A stretch of 64,000 nucleotides of DNA from Actinomycetota bacterium (GTDB lineage: Bacteria; Actinomycetota; Acidimicrobiia; Acidimicrobiales; RAAP-2). The position numbers and the translations under genes are program-made. The notes beneath the pieces are model-generated. The model searched no databases and was not told the DNA's origin. It worked only from the letters and a program-made list of their open reading frames with translations. The stretch is taken from NCBI GenBank assembly GCA_009699875.1, contig WLNI01000001.1, positions 1 to 64,000 of the forward strand, read 5' to 3'. How positions within the stretch are numbered: position 1 is the first letter of the stretch; each line of letters opens with the position of its first letter. Positions 36,125 through 45,235 of this stretch are shown one piece after another.

Positions 36125-38338
36125 CTAGCCTCGCGCACCGGGGAGCTGGCGATAGGCATCGAAAACTCCATCGAGTTGTTTCAGTGAGGTCAACAGGCCA
36201 TCGAGGTGAGCAGGGTCCGCTAATTCGATGTCAAAGGTCATCCGACTCACTCGATCAGCAGTCGTTGCGGTTCGAGCCCCCACGATGTTCAAATGATGCT
36301 CAGAGACCACTTGGGTGACGTCCGACAAGAGATGCGATCGGTCAAAAGCCATGACTTCCAAGGTGGCTCGAAAGATTGCTTCGCTTGACGCATCCCACTC
36401 AACTTCAATGAGTCGATCACGCGAGCGGACAGACAACGCCGTGGCGTTTGAGCAGTCCGTACGGTGTACCGAGATCCCTCTCCCTTGGGTGACGAATCCA
36501 ATGATCTGATCTCCGGGTACCGGCGTGCAGCACCGTGCCAGGTGAACCATCACGTCATCGAGTCCTTCGACGTACACCCCCGCAGAGTCACGACGAGGTG
36601 CGCGAGTACTACTTGTTGCCGTGGTGGGAAGTTGTTCTTCAACTCCGCCCCTGAGTTCACGACTTAAGCGTTGGACGACAGACTGTGCCGACACCTGCCC
36701 TTCGCCAATTGCGACGAGGAGCGCTTCAGAGTCAGCAAGGCTCAGAGACTCCGCCACGGTTGACAGAGAAATTGATGAGAGGGAGGTCTGAACCGGCATG
36801 GCTTCTCGGCGCAGGGCTTTGGCAAGTTCATCGCGGCCGTTCTCGATGGCATCTTCACGACGCTCTCGAGAAAACCACTGGCGGATCTTGTTGCGGGCTC
36901 GAGACGACGTCGAAAAACTCAACCAGTCGCGCGACGGTCCCGCTGAGGCCGCCTTCGACGTAAAGATTTCCACCGTGTCGGCTGAGATCAACGTGGTGTC
37001 TAATGGGACAAGGCGTCCATTCACTTTCCCACCAATACAGCGGTGACCAACTTCTGTATGAATGGCGTACGCAAAGTCAATCGGTGTCGATCGAGACGGC
37101 AACGCAATGACTCTGCCTTTTGGCGTGAACACGTAGACCTCGTCTTGTTCGAGGTCGAGTTTTAGCGCATCAAGGAACGCCACCGGGTCAGTGGTTTCGC
37201 TGTCGACTTCAGTAATCCGCTGCATCCACGCAACTTCATCGCTCGACTGCGGTCCTTCCTTGTAGGCCCAGTGAGCAGCAATTCCGTACTCTGCGCGTGC
37301 GTGCATTTCCTGGGTTCGCGCCTGCACTTCAATTGGTCGCCCTCCCGGGCCAATGACTGTGGTGTGAAGTGACTGGTAGAGATTGAACTTTGGCGAGTTG
37401 ATGTAGTCCTTAAAGCGGCCTTGGACTGGCGGCCATGTGGCGTGGATGGCCCCAAGAACCCCCCAACAGTCCCGTTCGTGTTCGACGACCACCCGAAGGC
37501 CCACGAGGTCGAAGATCTCATCAAACTCTCGCCCTCGCACCACCATCTTTTCGTAGATGCTCCAGAGGTGCTTCCCTCGACCTCGAACGTCAGCTTCAAT
37601 CCCAAAGCTGGAGAGTCGATCCTTAAGCTCGTCCACCACCTTGGCCACGATGAGTTCTCTCTCGGGAGTTCGAGCAGCCACCATCTGCTCGATTTCGGCG
37701 TAGCGCTTTGGGTGCAGGGTGGCAAACGCGAGATCTTCTAACTGCCACTTAATCTGCTGGACGCCCAGACGGTGCGCGAGTGGGGCGTAAACGTCCAAGG
37801 TCTCTTGCGCTGTTCGGCGTTGCTTCCACTCTGGGAGGACGGCAATGGTCCTCATGTTGTGGAGGCGATCCGCCAGTTTGATGATCAGGACTCGCCAATC
37901 GGACGCCATGGCGAGAAGCATTTTTCGAATCGTTGCCGCCTGCTGCGCTTCCTTTGAGTCAAACGCTAAACGATCAAGTTTTGTCACCCCATCAACCACT
38001 CGAGCCACTTGAGACCCGAAGACTTCCTCGACTTGCTCAATGGTGAGACCAGAATCCTCTACTGAGTCGTGCAGCAGTGCTCCTGCCACAGTTGCCTCAT
38101 CGAGGCCAAGGTCGGCAACGATTCCCGCCACGGTGACCGGGTGAGAAATGTAGGGCTCCCCAGAATGGCGTTGTTGGCCACGGTGAGCGAGTGCTGCGAC
38201 TCGGGCTGCTGACTCGATCAACTCGGTTGATTCACCCGGGCGAGTCTCTCGAAAGGCACGAAGAACAGGGGCCAGTAACTCGTCGACGACCTCAGTCGTG
38301 GCATCACCTTCTGTTGCTACCCTTACCTGGGTCACCAT
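36125..38338 (-). CDS. relA: Bifunctional (p)ppGpp synthetase/hydrolase (RelA/SpoT homologue)
   Basis: The 737-residue stringent-response enzyme has an intact hydrolase HD motif (LLHDSVEDSGLT), a synthetase domain (FDEIFDLVGLRVVV, YQSLHTTVIGPGG, EYGIAAHWAYKEG), a TGS domain (VYVFTPKGRVIALPSRSTPIDFAYAIHTEVG) and a C-terminal ACT domain. Both catalytic halves look functional. ATG is preceded by a leaderless -10 (TAGCGT, 6 nt). Confidence 0.96.
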   Translation of the reverse strand: MVTQVRVATEGDATTEVVDELLAPVLRAFRETRPGESTELIESAARVAALAHRGQQRHSGEPYISHPVTVAGIVADLGLDEATVAGALLHDSVEDSGLTIEQVEEVFGSQVARVVDGVTKLDRLAFDSKEAQQAATIRKMLLAMASDWRVLIIKLADRLHNMRTIAVLPEWKQRRTAQETLDVYAPLAHRLGVQQIKWQLEDLAFATLHPKRYAEIEQMVAARTPERELIVAKVVDELKDRLSSFGIEADVRGRGKHLWSIYEKMVVRGREFDEIFDLVGLRVVVEHERDCWGVLGAIHATWPPVQGRFKDYINSPKFNLYQSLHTTVIGPGGRPIEVQARTQEMHARAEYGIAAHWAYKEGPQSSDEVAWMQRITEVDSETTDPVAFLDALKLDLEQDEVYVFTPKGRVIALPSRSTPIDFAYAIHTEVGHRCIGGKVNGRLVPLDTTLISADTVEIFTSKAASAGPSRDWLSFSTSSRARNKIRQWFSRERREDAIENGRDELAKALRREAMPVQTSLSSISLSTVAESLSLADSEALLVAIGEGQVSAQSVVQRLSRELRGGVEEQLPTTATSSTRAPRRDSAGVYVEGLDDVMVHLARCCTPVPGDQIIGFVTQGRGISVHRTDCSNATALSVRSRDRLIEVEWDASSEAIFRATLEVMAFDRSHLLSDVTQVVSEHHLNIVGARTATTADRVSRMTFDIELADPAHLDGLLTSLKQLDGVFDAYRQLPGARG

Positions 38339-38344
38339 GGCTCT

Positions 38345-38350
38345 ACGCTA
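38345..38350 (-). promoter_or_regulatory. -10 hexamer TAGCGT, leaderless relA promoter
   Basis: Reverse strand reads TAGCGT-AGAGCC-ATG. It lies in the 40-nt gap after secF, so relA-hisS-aspS-rarA probably form their own transcription unit. Confidence 0.55.
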
Positions 38351-38378
38351 CCCGCCAGAGTGCGAAGAGAGCGCCCAC

Positions 38379-39578
38379 TTAGCGGCGTTTTCGCTTCCTG
38401 GGTTTTGGTGTCGTTCCTGGAGTTGGATCACCGGACGATGAGCGAGTCGCTGCGGAGCCTGGTGTGATCAACCCACTGGTCTTGGCTGGCGCGTTTGTCT
38501 TCGTCGTACCCCGAGACTCTTGTGCAACCTCAGCTGGAGTGAGAACCTCAGACCGATTTCCCCTTGAATCAAGACGTTGGCGAACTGCTCGCCAGCGCTG
38601 CTCGCGCTCTTTGAGCATCGCGAGGACCGGAGAGGCGATAAAGATCGAGGAATACGCACCCGAAAGAAGGCCCACAAAAAGAGCAAGTCCATAGTTCAAG
38701 AGCGTGGTTGCTCCAAGAATTTCTGCTCCGACGACCAGCACTGCCAAAACCGGCAAGATGGCGACAAGTGACGTGTTGATAGAGCGGGCCAGTGTCTGGT
38801 TCATCGAGAGGTTGACCATGTCTGAGTAGGTCATTCGTCCAGAGGCGCCCATGGTCTGCGCGTTATCGCGAATCCTGTCAAAGACCACCACCGTGTCATA
38901 GAGCGAATACCCAAGAATCGTGAGGACCGCCACCACCGTGTCTGGGGTGATCTGAAATCCAGCGATCGCATAGATCCCAATCGTGACTAACAGGTCGTGA
39001 ACCATGGCGATGAAGGCTGCAGCGGCCATCTTCGGCTCAAAACGGAAACTGATGTAGATCAATACGGCTAGGAAAAAGACGGCCAAGGCCCACAGCGCGC
39101 GGTTGGTGATTTCACCACCCCAGGTCGCACCGACGTGACTTGTTGAGACCTGCGACACCGTGGTGTGCCCCAACGACGCCAGCGTCGCATTGACCTTGGC
39201 GTTGACGCTGACCTGCTGGGCGGAGGAAAGCGTGTTGAGGTTGGCTTCAACCTGCACCGTCTTTCCACCCAGAATCTGAACGACAGGCTGTGGGAGACCG
39301 TCTGCCTCCACCGCACTCGTCACTTCAGCAACACTCACCCCGGGGGCTTGGACCTCCCACGATGATCCACCCTTGAAGTCAATACCGAGATTGAGGCCTT
39401 GGACAGCGATTGCAAGAATCCCGGCGGCGATAATGATTGCCGAGATTCCAAACCACCATCGACGTCGTCCAACAAAGTCGAAGGTGGTCTGGCCGCGATA
39501 GAGACGACGAAACGCGCTTGGGCTCTTCGATTCCTTCACTTCAGACTCGATCACCTCTGGGGTCTCAATCTCGCTCAT
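38379..39578 (-). CDS. secF: Protein translocase subunit SecF
   Basis: Partner of SecD in proton-driven completion of Sec export. Six membrane segments; GLNLGIDFKGGSSWEV near the N-terminus and the RND-type region VLTILGYSLYDTVVVFDRIRDN with RSINTSLVAILPVLAV. The 399 residues include an Arg/Lys-rich, Pro/Thr-rich C-terminal tail of about 70 residues ending PKPRKRKRR. It overlaps secD by 4 nt. Confidence 0.95.
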   Translation of the reverse strand: MSEIETPEVIESEVKESKSPSAFRRLYRGQTTFDFVGRRRWWFGISAIIIAAGILAIAVQGLNLGIDFKGGSSWEVQAPGVSVAEVTSAVEADGLPQPVVQILGGKTVQVEANLNTLSSAQQVSVNAKVNATLASLGHTTVSQVSTSHVGATWGGEITNRALWALAVFFLAVLIYISFRFEPKMAAAAFIAMVHDLLVTIGIYAIAGFQITPDTVVAVLTILGYSLYDTVVVFDRIRDNAQTMGASGRMTYSDMVNLSMNQTLARSINTSLVAILPVLAVLVVGAEILGATTLLNYGLALFVGLLSGAYSSIFIASPVLAMLKEREQRWRAVRQRLDSRGNRSEVLTPAEVAQESRGTTKTNAPAKTSGLITPGSAATRSSSGDPTPGTTPKPRKRKRR

Positions 39579-41152
39579 GAGCTCACCAAGGCTTCGTCGT
39601 CGCTGCGAACTGGTGATGCGAGTCCTCGAGCCACGCCAAATCGCCCAGCATTGGCTGCCCGATCAGATCGTCCAAGCAAGATGACCGCAGGTCGGGTGAA
39701 GAAGTAAGTGATCACAATGTCAAGAATCGTTGAGAGTCCGAGGAAAAACGCGAATCCCCGCACCGCACCAAGGGCGATGGCATAGAGCACCACTGCAGCG
39801 AGGAGTGACACAAAGTCAGCCGCCAACACTGTTCGCCATGCTGACTGGAACCCTCGGTCCACGCTCGTTCGCACACTTCTTCCAGAGCGCGTCTCATCCT
39901 TCAGGCGCTCGAAGTAAACAATGTACGAGTCGACCGTGATACCGATGGAGACAATTAATCCGGTAACACCAGCCAAGTCAAAACTCGGGGCCAGCGCCGT
40001 GTGACCGAGACCAGACACGATCCCCCACAGCAGTGCCGCAGTAATTGCCAGTCCGGCGACGACGACTAAGCCAAGCGCTCGGTAATAGAGGATGACGTAG
40101 ATCAACACCAAGATCAGACCCGCTAGACCTGCTCCCAGACCGGCAACCAGTGAGGAGTGACCAAGGGTCGGAGAGACAGTTTGTGTTGTCAAGGGAACCA
40201 AGCGCACCGGCAAGGCACCAAACTGCAGCGCTCGAGCAAGGGCTTGCGCTTCGGTCTGTGTCAAGTTTCCACTGATCTGGCCTTGGCCTTGGAACGAGGT
40301 AAAGGTCGCCGAGGCTGGTTGGATAATCGGGGCTGACTGGACGACCCCATCAAGGTCAATCGCGATGATCTGGTGGAAGTTCGCCTGGGCCACGGCGTCC
40401 CATTCTGCGGATCCTTGTGAAGTCAGGGTGTAGCTCACCACCCATGCTCCCGTTTGATCCTGAGTAGCCCTCGCTGACTTGACGGCATGACCCGTCAGTT
40501 GAGAAGGGCCTAAGACATAGCGCTGCGACCCTTGTCCCGGGAGGCCCACCAAAATCACATTGCTCTTCGCGTCATCGTTCGCTGGTTTGGTTGTTCGCAA
40601 CGCTGCAAAGACGGGGTCTGGACCAATGTTGTTTGAGGTAAATCCTGAAGGGCTCGCTGAACTCGGTGTCACCGCAAGGTTTGCTTGAGAGAGTTCGTAC
40701 TGGCTTTGACATTGTGAGGGAACTGGCGTCGTTGCTGGTTGGACACCTTTTGCTTTGCTGCCCGCAAAAGGGGGTGAATAACAAAGTGCAGGTCGAAAGA
40801 GAAGCTGAGCGGTTTGGCCCACTGTGGCCAACACGGCGCGTGCGTTCTTCACACCCGGCACCGTGACCACGATATTGCTTCCCTGCGTTGAGACTTGAGC
40901 TCCAGAGACGCCAAGGGAGTCCACCCGGCTCGTGAGAATCGTGACCGTCTCATCAAGATCAGCTTGCGAAGGGTGGCCTTGTGGCTGATACACGACTGAA
41001 AGCCCACCCGCCAGGTCAAGACCAAGTCGAGGCGACCAATTGGCGGCAAGCGTCAGCCCAAGTGCCCCGAACGAAATCACTACGACGAGAACGACGCTTA
41101 CCCACAAGCCTCGTTGCGACCGCCGCCCTGAGGGGGCAGCCTTCGGACTCAC
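39575..41152 (-). CDS. secD: Protein translocase subunit SecD
   Basis: The 525-residue RND-type membrane protein helps pull exported proteins across the membrane. N-terminal membrane segment, LGLDLAGGLSVVYQPQG, the large periplasm-side domain, and the C-terminal six-helix region with LTGLIVSIGITVDSYIVYFERLKDE and GFAFFLGLSTILDIVITYFF. Operon yajC-secD-secF with 4-nt overlaps. Confidence 0.96.
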   Translation of the reverse strand: MSPKAAPSGRRSQRGLWVSVVLVVVISFGALGLTLAANWSPRLGLDLAGGLSVVYQPQGHPSQADLDETVTILTSRVDSLGVSGAQVSTQGSNIVVTVPGVKNARAVLATVGQTAQLLFRPALCYSPPFAGSKAKGVQPATTPVPSQCQSQYELSQANLAVTPSSASPSGFTSNNIGPDPVFAALRTTKPANDDAKSNVILVGLPGQGSQRYVLGPSQLTGHAVKSARATQDQTGAWVVSYTLTSQGSAEWDAVAQANFHQIIAIDLDGVVQSAPIIQPASATFTSFQGQGQISGNLTQTEAQALARALQFGALPVRLVPLTTQTVSPTLGHSSLVAGLGAGLAGLILVLIYVILYYRALGLVVVAGLAITAALLWGIVSGLGHTALAPSFDLAGVTGLIVSIGITVDSYIVYFERLKDETRSGRSVRTSVDRGFQSAWRTVLAADFVSLLAAVVLYAIALGAVRGFAFFLGLSTILDIVITYFFTRPAVILLGRSDRAANAGRFGVARGLASPVRSDDEALVSS

Positions 41153-41529
41153 GACGAGACGTCACCTTCTTCAGTGCTCTCAGGAGCTTCGTCAACGACA
41201 GGCGGATCGGCTTTCTTTGCGATCGCTTGTCGAATGAATGTCATGTGCGTCACTGAACCAGCAACTCCTTCGTCACCAGGCATCAAGCCAGTTGCGAGAA
41301 CCACTTTGTCGTCACTCATGTCAACAACAGTTCCACAGACGCCACCGATGGTCACGACGTCATCGCCGATTTCAAACACTTTGCCGGTTCGAGCCGCTTG
41401 TTGTGCTTTCTTTTGACGAGGCCGCAGCACCAAGAAATACACACCGGCGAAAATCGCCAGGAGAATGAAGAGAAAGTACGACGAAGACGACGACTGGTTA
41501 TTAGCGGCGATCAAATTGGCGAGGGTCAT
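41149..41529 (-). CDS. yajC: Preprotein translocase subunit YajC
   Basis: Small accessory membrane protein of the SecDF complex. One N-terminal membrane segment (SYFLFILLAIFAGVYFLVLRP) followed by the basic RQKKAQQAARTGKVFEIGDDVVTIGGVCGTVVDMSDDKVVLA core. The 126-residue length includes an acidic tail. It is the first gene of the Sec operon; GGAG lies about 12 nt upstream. The 73-nt gap before it separates it from ruvB. Confidence 0.93.
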   Translation of the reverse strand: MTLANLIAANNQSSSSSYFLFILLAIFAGVYFLVLRPRQKKAQQAARTGKVFEIGDDVVTIGGVCGTVVDMSDDKVVLATGLMPGDEGVAGSVTHMTFIRQAIAKKADPPVVDEAPESTEEGDVSS

Positions 41530-41602
41530 GATATGCGGGGCTCCAGAGAGTTAGATGTGCGTCTTGAGACTAGCCGAGAGGTCTCGGCCTGAGGACTGCG
41601 CC

Positions 41603-42658
41603 CTAGAACTGATCGCTAGACAAAGGGGTTTTGAGACCCAAGTGCTCATAGGCCTGCACGGAACCAACTCTCCCTCGTGGGGTCCGGCGAATAAATCCCT
41701 GTTGTACCAAGAATGGCTCGTAGGCGTCTTCGATGGTTCCTGGCTCTTCGCCCACTGACTGTGCGAGCGTCGAGAGACCCACTGGGTGTCCAGAGAATCG
41801 AACACAGAGGACTTCGAGGATCATCCGGTCGACCTTGTCGAGGCCTCGTTCATCGACCCCAAAGAGCGCGAGGCCCTCATTGGCAGACTCTTCCGTGATG
41901 GTTCCGTCTCCCCTGACTTGAACAAAATCTCTCACTCGTCGCAAGAGTCGATTCGCAATTCGTGGGGTTCCGCGAGACCGTTCAGAGATTCTTTGCGCTC
42001 CACCGTCATCAATCGAAACGTTCAAGAGCCCAGCAGAGCGCTGCACAATCGCTTTGAGTTCGTGGGGTTCGTAGAGTTCAACTCGTCCAACAAAACCAAA
42101 GCGGTCACGCAGCGGGCTCGCCACCAAGCCAATTCGAGTCGTCGCTCCAACGAGAGTAAACCTCGGAAGGTCTAAACGAATTGCTCGAGCACTTGGCCCC
42201 TTGCCGATCACAATGTCGAGTTTGGCGTCTTCCATCGCTGGATAGAGAACTTCTTCGACCGAGCGAGAGAGCCGATGAATCTCATCGATAAACAGCACGT
42301 CGTTATCGTTCAAATCGGTCAGGAGTGCAGCGAGGTCCCCAGGCCTCGCGAGTACTGGGCCAGACGTGACTCGAAATCCGACGCCGAGCTCTGCCGCCAC
42401 GATTCCAGCAAGCGACGTCTTGCCTAGTCCCGGCGGTCCAGCAAACAAGAGATGGTCGACCGCTTGGCCGCGCTGGCGAGCTGCTTCAAGAACAATGTCA
42501 AGGTGTTCAATCATCTCTGGTTGACCGACGAATTCGGAAAGATTTTTGGGTCGAAGTGAAGCGTCGTCTCGCTCTTCGCCACCCAATACCGATGGCTCGA
42601 CAAGAGGCTCAGCAATCTCCTCATTCTTTCCAAGAACAATGTCGCGACGTGGACTCAT
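41603..42658 (-). CDS. ruvB: Holliday junction branch migration helicase RuvB
   Basis: AAA+ motor of the RuvABC resolvasome. Walker [15 protein letters not shown], Walker [12 protein letters not shown], sensor region [19 protein letters not shown], and the winged-helix C-terminus. The 351 residues fit. It overlaps ruvA by 4 nt and is probably under SOS control from the ruvC promoter. Confidence 0.97.
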   Translation of the reverse strand: MSPRRDIVLGKNEEIAEPLVEPSVLGGEERDDASLRPKNLSEFVGQPEMIEHLDIVLEAARQRGQAVDHLLFAGPPGLGKTSLAGIVAAELGVGFRVTSGPVLARPGDLAALLTDLNDNDVLFIDEIHRLSRSVEEVLYPAMEDAKLDIVIGKGPSARAIRLDLPRFTLVGATTRIGLVASPLRDRFGFVGRVELYEPHELKAIVQRSAGLLNVSIDDGGAQRISERSRGTPRIANRLLRRVRDFVQVRGDGTITEESANEGLALFGVDERGLDKVDRMILEVLCVRFSGHPVGLSTLAQSVGEEPGTIEDAYEPFLVQQGFIRRTPRGRVGSVQAYEHLGLKTPLSSDQF

Positions 42659-43248
42659 GCGCGACTCAACTCTCTCAATGCGAGGCGGAGTGCTTGTTCG
42701 ATGGGCTCTGAGCCATCGACGGCTGCCATGGCCCGGCGAATTTCATCGTTGGAATAGCCGAGTTCGGCCAATGCGGCACTGACATCTGCTCGGTCCTCAC
42801 TCTCGGGGCTTGGCAGGCTGAGGCCATGGTCATCGCCTGCAGCGTGTGCGGCCAAAGAATCCTGAAGTTCAAGGACGAGTCGAGCCGCAGTCTTTTTTCC
42901 CACACCACTGACCGCTTCGAACGCTGACGAATCTCCTGTTCGCACACCGGTCACGACGCCAGCTGCTCCCATGGTCCCAAGGATTGAGAGAGCCAAGGAG
43001 GGCCCCACCCCGTGGGTGCCGAGAAGAATCTCAAAGACTTCTCGCTCTGAACTATTTGAAAACCCGTAGAGCACAAAGGCGTCTTCTCTCACGTGCGTAT
43101 GGATCGAGACAACCACTTCTCCCTGTTCGGCCACAAGGGTCGCCACCGTTGAAGGACTTGCCACCACTCGATACCCCACGCCTTGCACGTCGATGACGAT
43201 CTCGGACGTTCCTTGATGGATCACGTGGCCTCGAAGTGATCCGATCAC
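42655..43248 (-). CDS. ruvA: Holliday junction DNA-binding protein RuvA
   Basis: The 197-residue protein tetramerises on four-way junctions. N-terminal OB fold ([26 protein letters not shown]), helix-hairpin-helix pair ([32 protein letters not shown]), and a C-terminal domain that contacts RuvB ([17 protein letters not shown]). Overlaps ruvC and ruvB by 4 nt. Confidence 0.96.
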   Translation of the reverse strand: MIGSLRGHVIHQGTSEIVIDVQGVGYRVVASPSTVATLVAEQGEVVVSIHTHVREDAFVLYGFSNSSEREVFEILLGTHGVGPSLALSILGTMGAAGVVTGVRTGDSSAFEAVSGVGKKTAARLVLELQDSLAAHAAGDDHGLSLPSPESEDRADVSAALAELGYSNDEIRRAMAAVDGSEPIEQALRLALRELSRA

Positions 43249-43757
43249 GAGACACCCGCCGAGGCGATCGCAGCGTGAAGTCGAGATGACGTGAGATGAC
43301 AGACCGCCAAGGCCATGGCGTCAGCGACGTCAGGAGGTGACGGAGGAGTATCAAGTCCAAAGAGTTGCGCAACCATTGCCCCAACTTGAGCCTTCTCGGC
43401 ATTGCCGTGCCCAACAACCGCTTGCTTGACTTCGTTCGGGGAGTACTGCACCACCGGTATTCCACGTTTGGCGCTTGCGCCAATCACGATTCCTGATGCT
43501 TGTGCGACCGAGATCGCTGTGTGGGCGTTGGATTGGAAGAAGATTCGCTCAATGGAAACTGCATCGGGGGCCACCTCGTCAAGAAGTGCCTCAATATCGT
43601 TCGCCAATGTGCCCAGGCGCACTTCGACTGCGTCGTCCTTCTTCGTCTCAAAGACACCCGCCACTCGGACAGCGAACTGAGCAGGTCCCGCTCTATTTCG
43701 AGAGACCACGCCATAGCCACAGCGGGTCAAGCCCGGATCGATCCCTAAGACGAACAT
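43245..43757 (-). CDS. ruvC: Holliday junction resolvase RuvC
   Basis: RNase H-fold endonuclease that cuts Holliday junctions. Acidic residues of the active site: Asp in GIDPGLTRCGYGVV, Glu in SIERIFFQSNAHTAISV, and the Asp pair in PPDVADAMALAVCH. The 170 residues are typical. First gene of ruvCAB; the ATG sits 7 nt after a -10 hexamer (TACTAT) and inside a perfect LexA-type palindrome, so the operon should be leaderless and DNA-damage-inducible. Confidence 0.96.
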   Translation of the reverse strand: MFVLGIDPGLTRCGYGVVSRNRAGPAQFAVRVAGVFETKKDDAVEVRLGTLANDIEALLDEVAPDAVSIERIFFQSNAHTAISVAQASGIVIGASAKRGIPVVQYSPNEVKQAVVGHGNAEKAQVGAMVAQLFGLDTPPSPPDVADAMALAVCHLTSSRLHAAIASAGVS

Positions 43758-43764
43758 GCGTTCG
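43751..43764. promoter_or_regulatory. LexA/SOS box over the ruvC start codon
   Basis: The bases CGAAC-ATGC-GTTCG form the palindrome known for LexA of actinobacteria and Bacillus (CGAAC-N4-GTTCG). It lies directly next to the -10 element and covers the predicted transcription start and the ruvC ATG, a position at which LexA would block initiation. Confidence 0.85.
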
Positions 43765-43770
43765 ATAGTA
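43765..43770 (-). promoter_or_regulatory. -10 hexamer TACTAT, leaderless ruvC promoter
   Basis: Reverse strand reads TACTAT-CGAACGC-ATG. The spacer is the left half of the LexA box. Confidence 0.65.
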
Positions 43771-43771
43771 C

Positions 43772-43788
43772 CTGACTCCCCCAGTCAG
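43772..43788. repeat. Inverted repeat CTGACT-CCCCC-AGTCAG upstream of the ruvC -10
   Basis: Six-bp arms (43772-43777 and 43783-43788) around five C residues, immediately upstream of the ruvC -10. No T-run follows, so it is not an intrinsic terminator for yebC-side or ruvC-side transcripts. It could be a second operator or activator site of the ruvC promoter. Confidence 0.45.
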
Positions 43789-43836
43789 TGGGCGGATTTC
43801 CCGAACTCTCGAGAAATTTGCCAGGAATTGGCCGTC

Positions 43837-44586
43837 TTAGCCCTCGTAGGCGGCAAAGACCTCGTCTGGAATGTCGTAGTTGGCGTGTACGCCCTGAGCG
43901 TCATCGAGCTCGTCAAGGGCGTCCAAGAGGTGGAGGACTTTGGCCGCCTCCCCCTGGTCGGCGATCGCCACAACTTGGGTGGGCTCAAGAGACGGTTCGG
44001 CCGAGATCGAGGTGATCCCTGCAGCTTCTAGTGCATCTTTTACTCGGTGCAGATCACTCGGCGCGCACGAGACTTTCCAGTGATCCCCGTCGTCGCTGAG
44101 ATCATCAGCACCCGCTTCGAGTGCCGCTTCCATCAATTGATCTTCGTCAAGTTCACGTGGGAACATCAAGATGCCTCGGCGTTCAAACTGCCAGCTCACC
44201 GCTCCCGGTTCGGCCATAGAGCCGCCATTCTTAGAGAACACCATCCTGATATCGGCACCGGTTCTATTGCGATTGTCGGTCAAGGTCTCAACAATGACCG
44301 CCACGCCACCAGGGGCATAACCCTCGTAGGTCACCGATTCATAGCGAACACCTTCTAGTTCGCCCGTACCTCGCTTGATCGCTCGCTCAATGGTGTCAAG
44401 CGGCACGGACGCGTCGCGAGCCTTCGCGTACATGGTGCGAAGTGACGCATTGGTGTTGATATCGCCGCCTCCTTCACGGGCGGCGACTTCAACTTGGCGA
44501 ATAAGTTTGGCGAACGATTTTGCACGAGCTGCGTCTTTGGCGCCCTTCTTATGCTTGGTCGTCGCCCACTTCGAGTGACCCGACAT
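43837..44586 (-). CDS. yebC: YebC/PmpR-family regulatory protein
   Basis: Widespread protein reported as a DNA-binding transcription regulator and, more recently, a translation factor for proline-rich stretches. N-terminal SGHSKWATTKHKKGAKDAARAKSF, DAASVPLDTIERAIKRGTGE-like region and YEGYAPGGVAVIVETLTDNRNRT are diagnostic. Start ATG at 44586 has a near-perfect AAGGAGG about 6 nt upstream; the open frame to 44670 is not used. Length is 249 residues. It precedes ruvCAB as in many bacteria. Confidence 0.95.
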   Translation of the reverse strand: MSGHSKWATTKHKKGAKDAARAKSFAKLIRQVEVAAREGGGDINTNASLRTMYAKARDASVPLDTIERAIKRGTGELEGVRYESVTYEGYAPGGVAVIVETLTDNRNRTGADIRMVFSKNGGSMAEPGAVSWQFERRGILMFPRELDEDQLMEAALEAGADDLSDDGDHWKVSCAPSDLHRVKDALEAAGITSISAEPSLEPTQVVAIADQGEAAKVLHLLDALDELDDAQGVHANYDIPDEVFAAYEG

Positions 44587-44639
44587 CTCGTTCCTCCTTG
44601 ATAGCGCTTCGAGAACGCTTTGTATCCCTGTGCTAGATG

Positions 44640-45233
44640 CTAGCGAGGACCGTTGCCTGCGTTGGCACACGCCACTAAGCGAGCGTGCAAACGAGGATCG
44701 CCGGAGAGTTCAGGATGAAAGGCACAGCCAATAATTGCTCCTGCCTGCACGATCACAATTTCGCCGTCAGCACTCAGTCGTCCGAGCACCTCAATTGAGG
44801 CACCCACGTCAAGGATCCGAGGTGCTCGTATGAAGACGCCGTCAAACTCTTCACCGAGATCTGGGGCAGCGACATCTCCTTCGAAGGAAAACTTCTGTCG
44901 GCCATAGCCATTGCGCTGGACCGTGATATCAAGCCCGCCGAGGCTGACCTGATCGTCTCGCCCATCCGTCACTCGATCAGCCAGGAGCACGAGGCCCGCA
45001 CACGTTCCAAGCGTGGGACGACGCTCGCTCACCCACTCCGTGAGTGGTTCTCGAAGACCCGAGGAGTCAAGAAGCATCGACATCGTCGTCGATTCTCCTC
45101 CAGGGAGAACAAGTCCGTCTATCGAATCGAGATCACTCGGAGTGCGAACACTGACTCCTTCAACGCCAAGTGTGCGAAGAACCTCTTGGTGCGCGTCGAC
45201 ATCCCCTTGAAGGGCCAGGACCCCGATACGCAC
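44640..45233 (-). CDS. pdxT: Pyridoxal 5'-phosphate synthase glutaminase subunit PdxT
   Basis: Delivers ammonia from glutamine to PdxS. Class I-like glutaminase with LPGGESTTM, catalytic Cys in LGTCAGLVLLA and the His-Glu in GCAFHPELSGD; 197 residues. It starts 2 nt after pdxS, so the two subunits are probably made in coupled fashion. The PLP produced serves HisC and TrpB among others. Confidence 0.96.
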   Translation of the reverse strand: MRIGVLALQGDVDAHQEVLRTLGVEGVSVRTPSDLDSIDGLVLPGGESTTMSMLLDSSGLREPLTEWVSERRPTLGTCAGLVLLADRVTDGRDDQVSLGGLDITVQRNGYGRQKFSFEGDVAAPDLGEEFDGVFIRAPRILDVGASIEVLGRLSADGEIVIVQAGAIIGCAFHPELSGDPRLHARLVACANAGNGPR

Positions 45234-45235
45234 GA

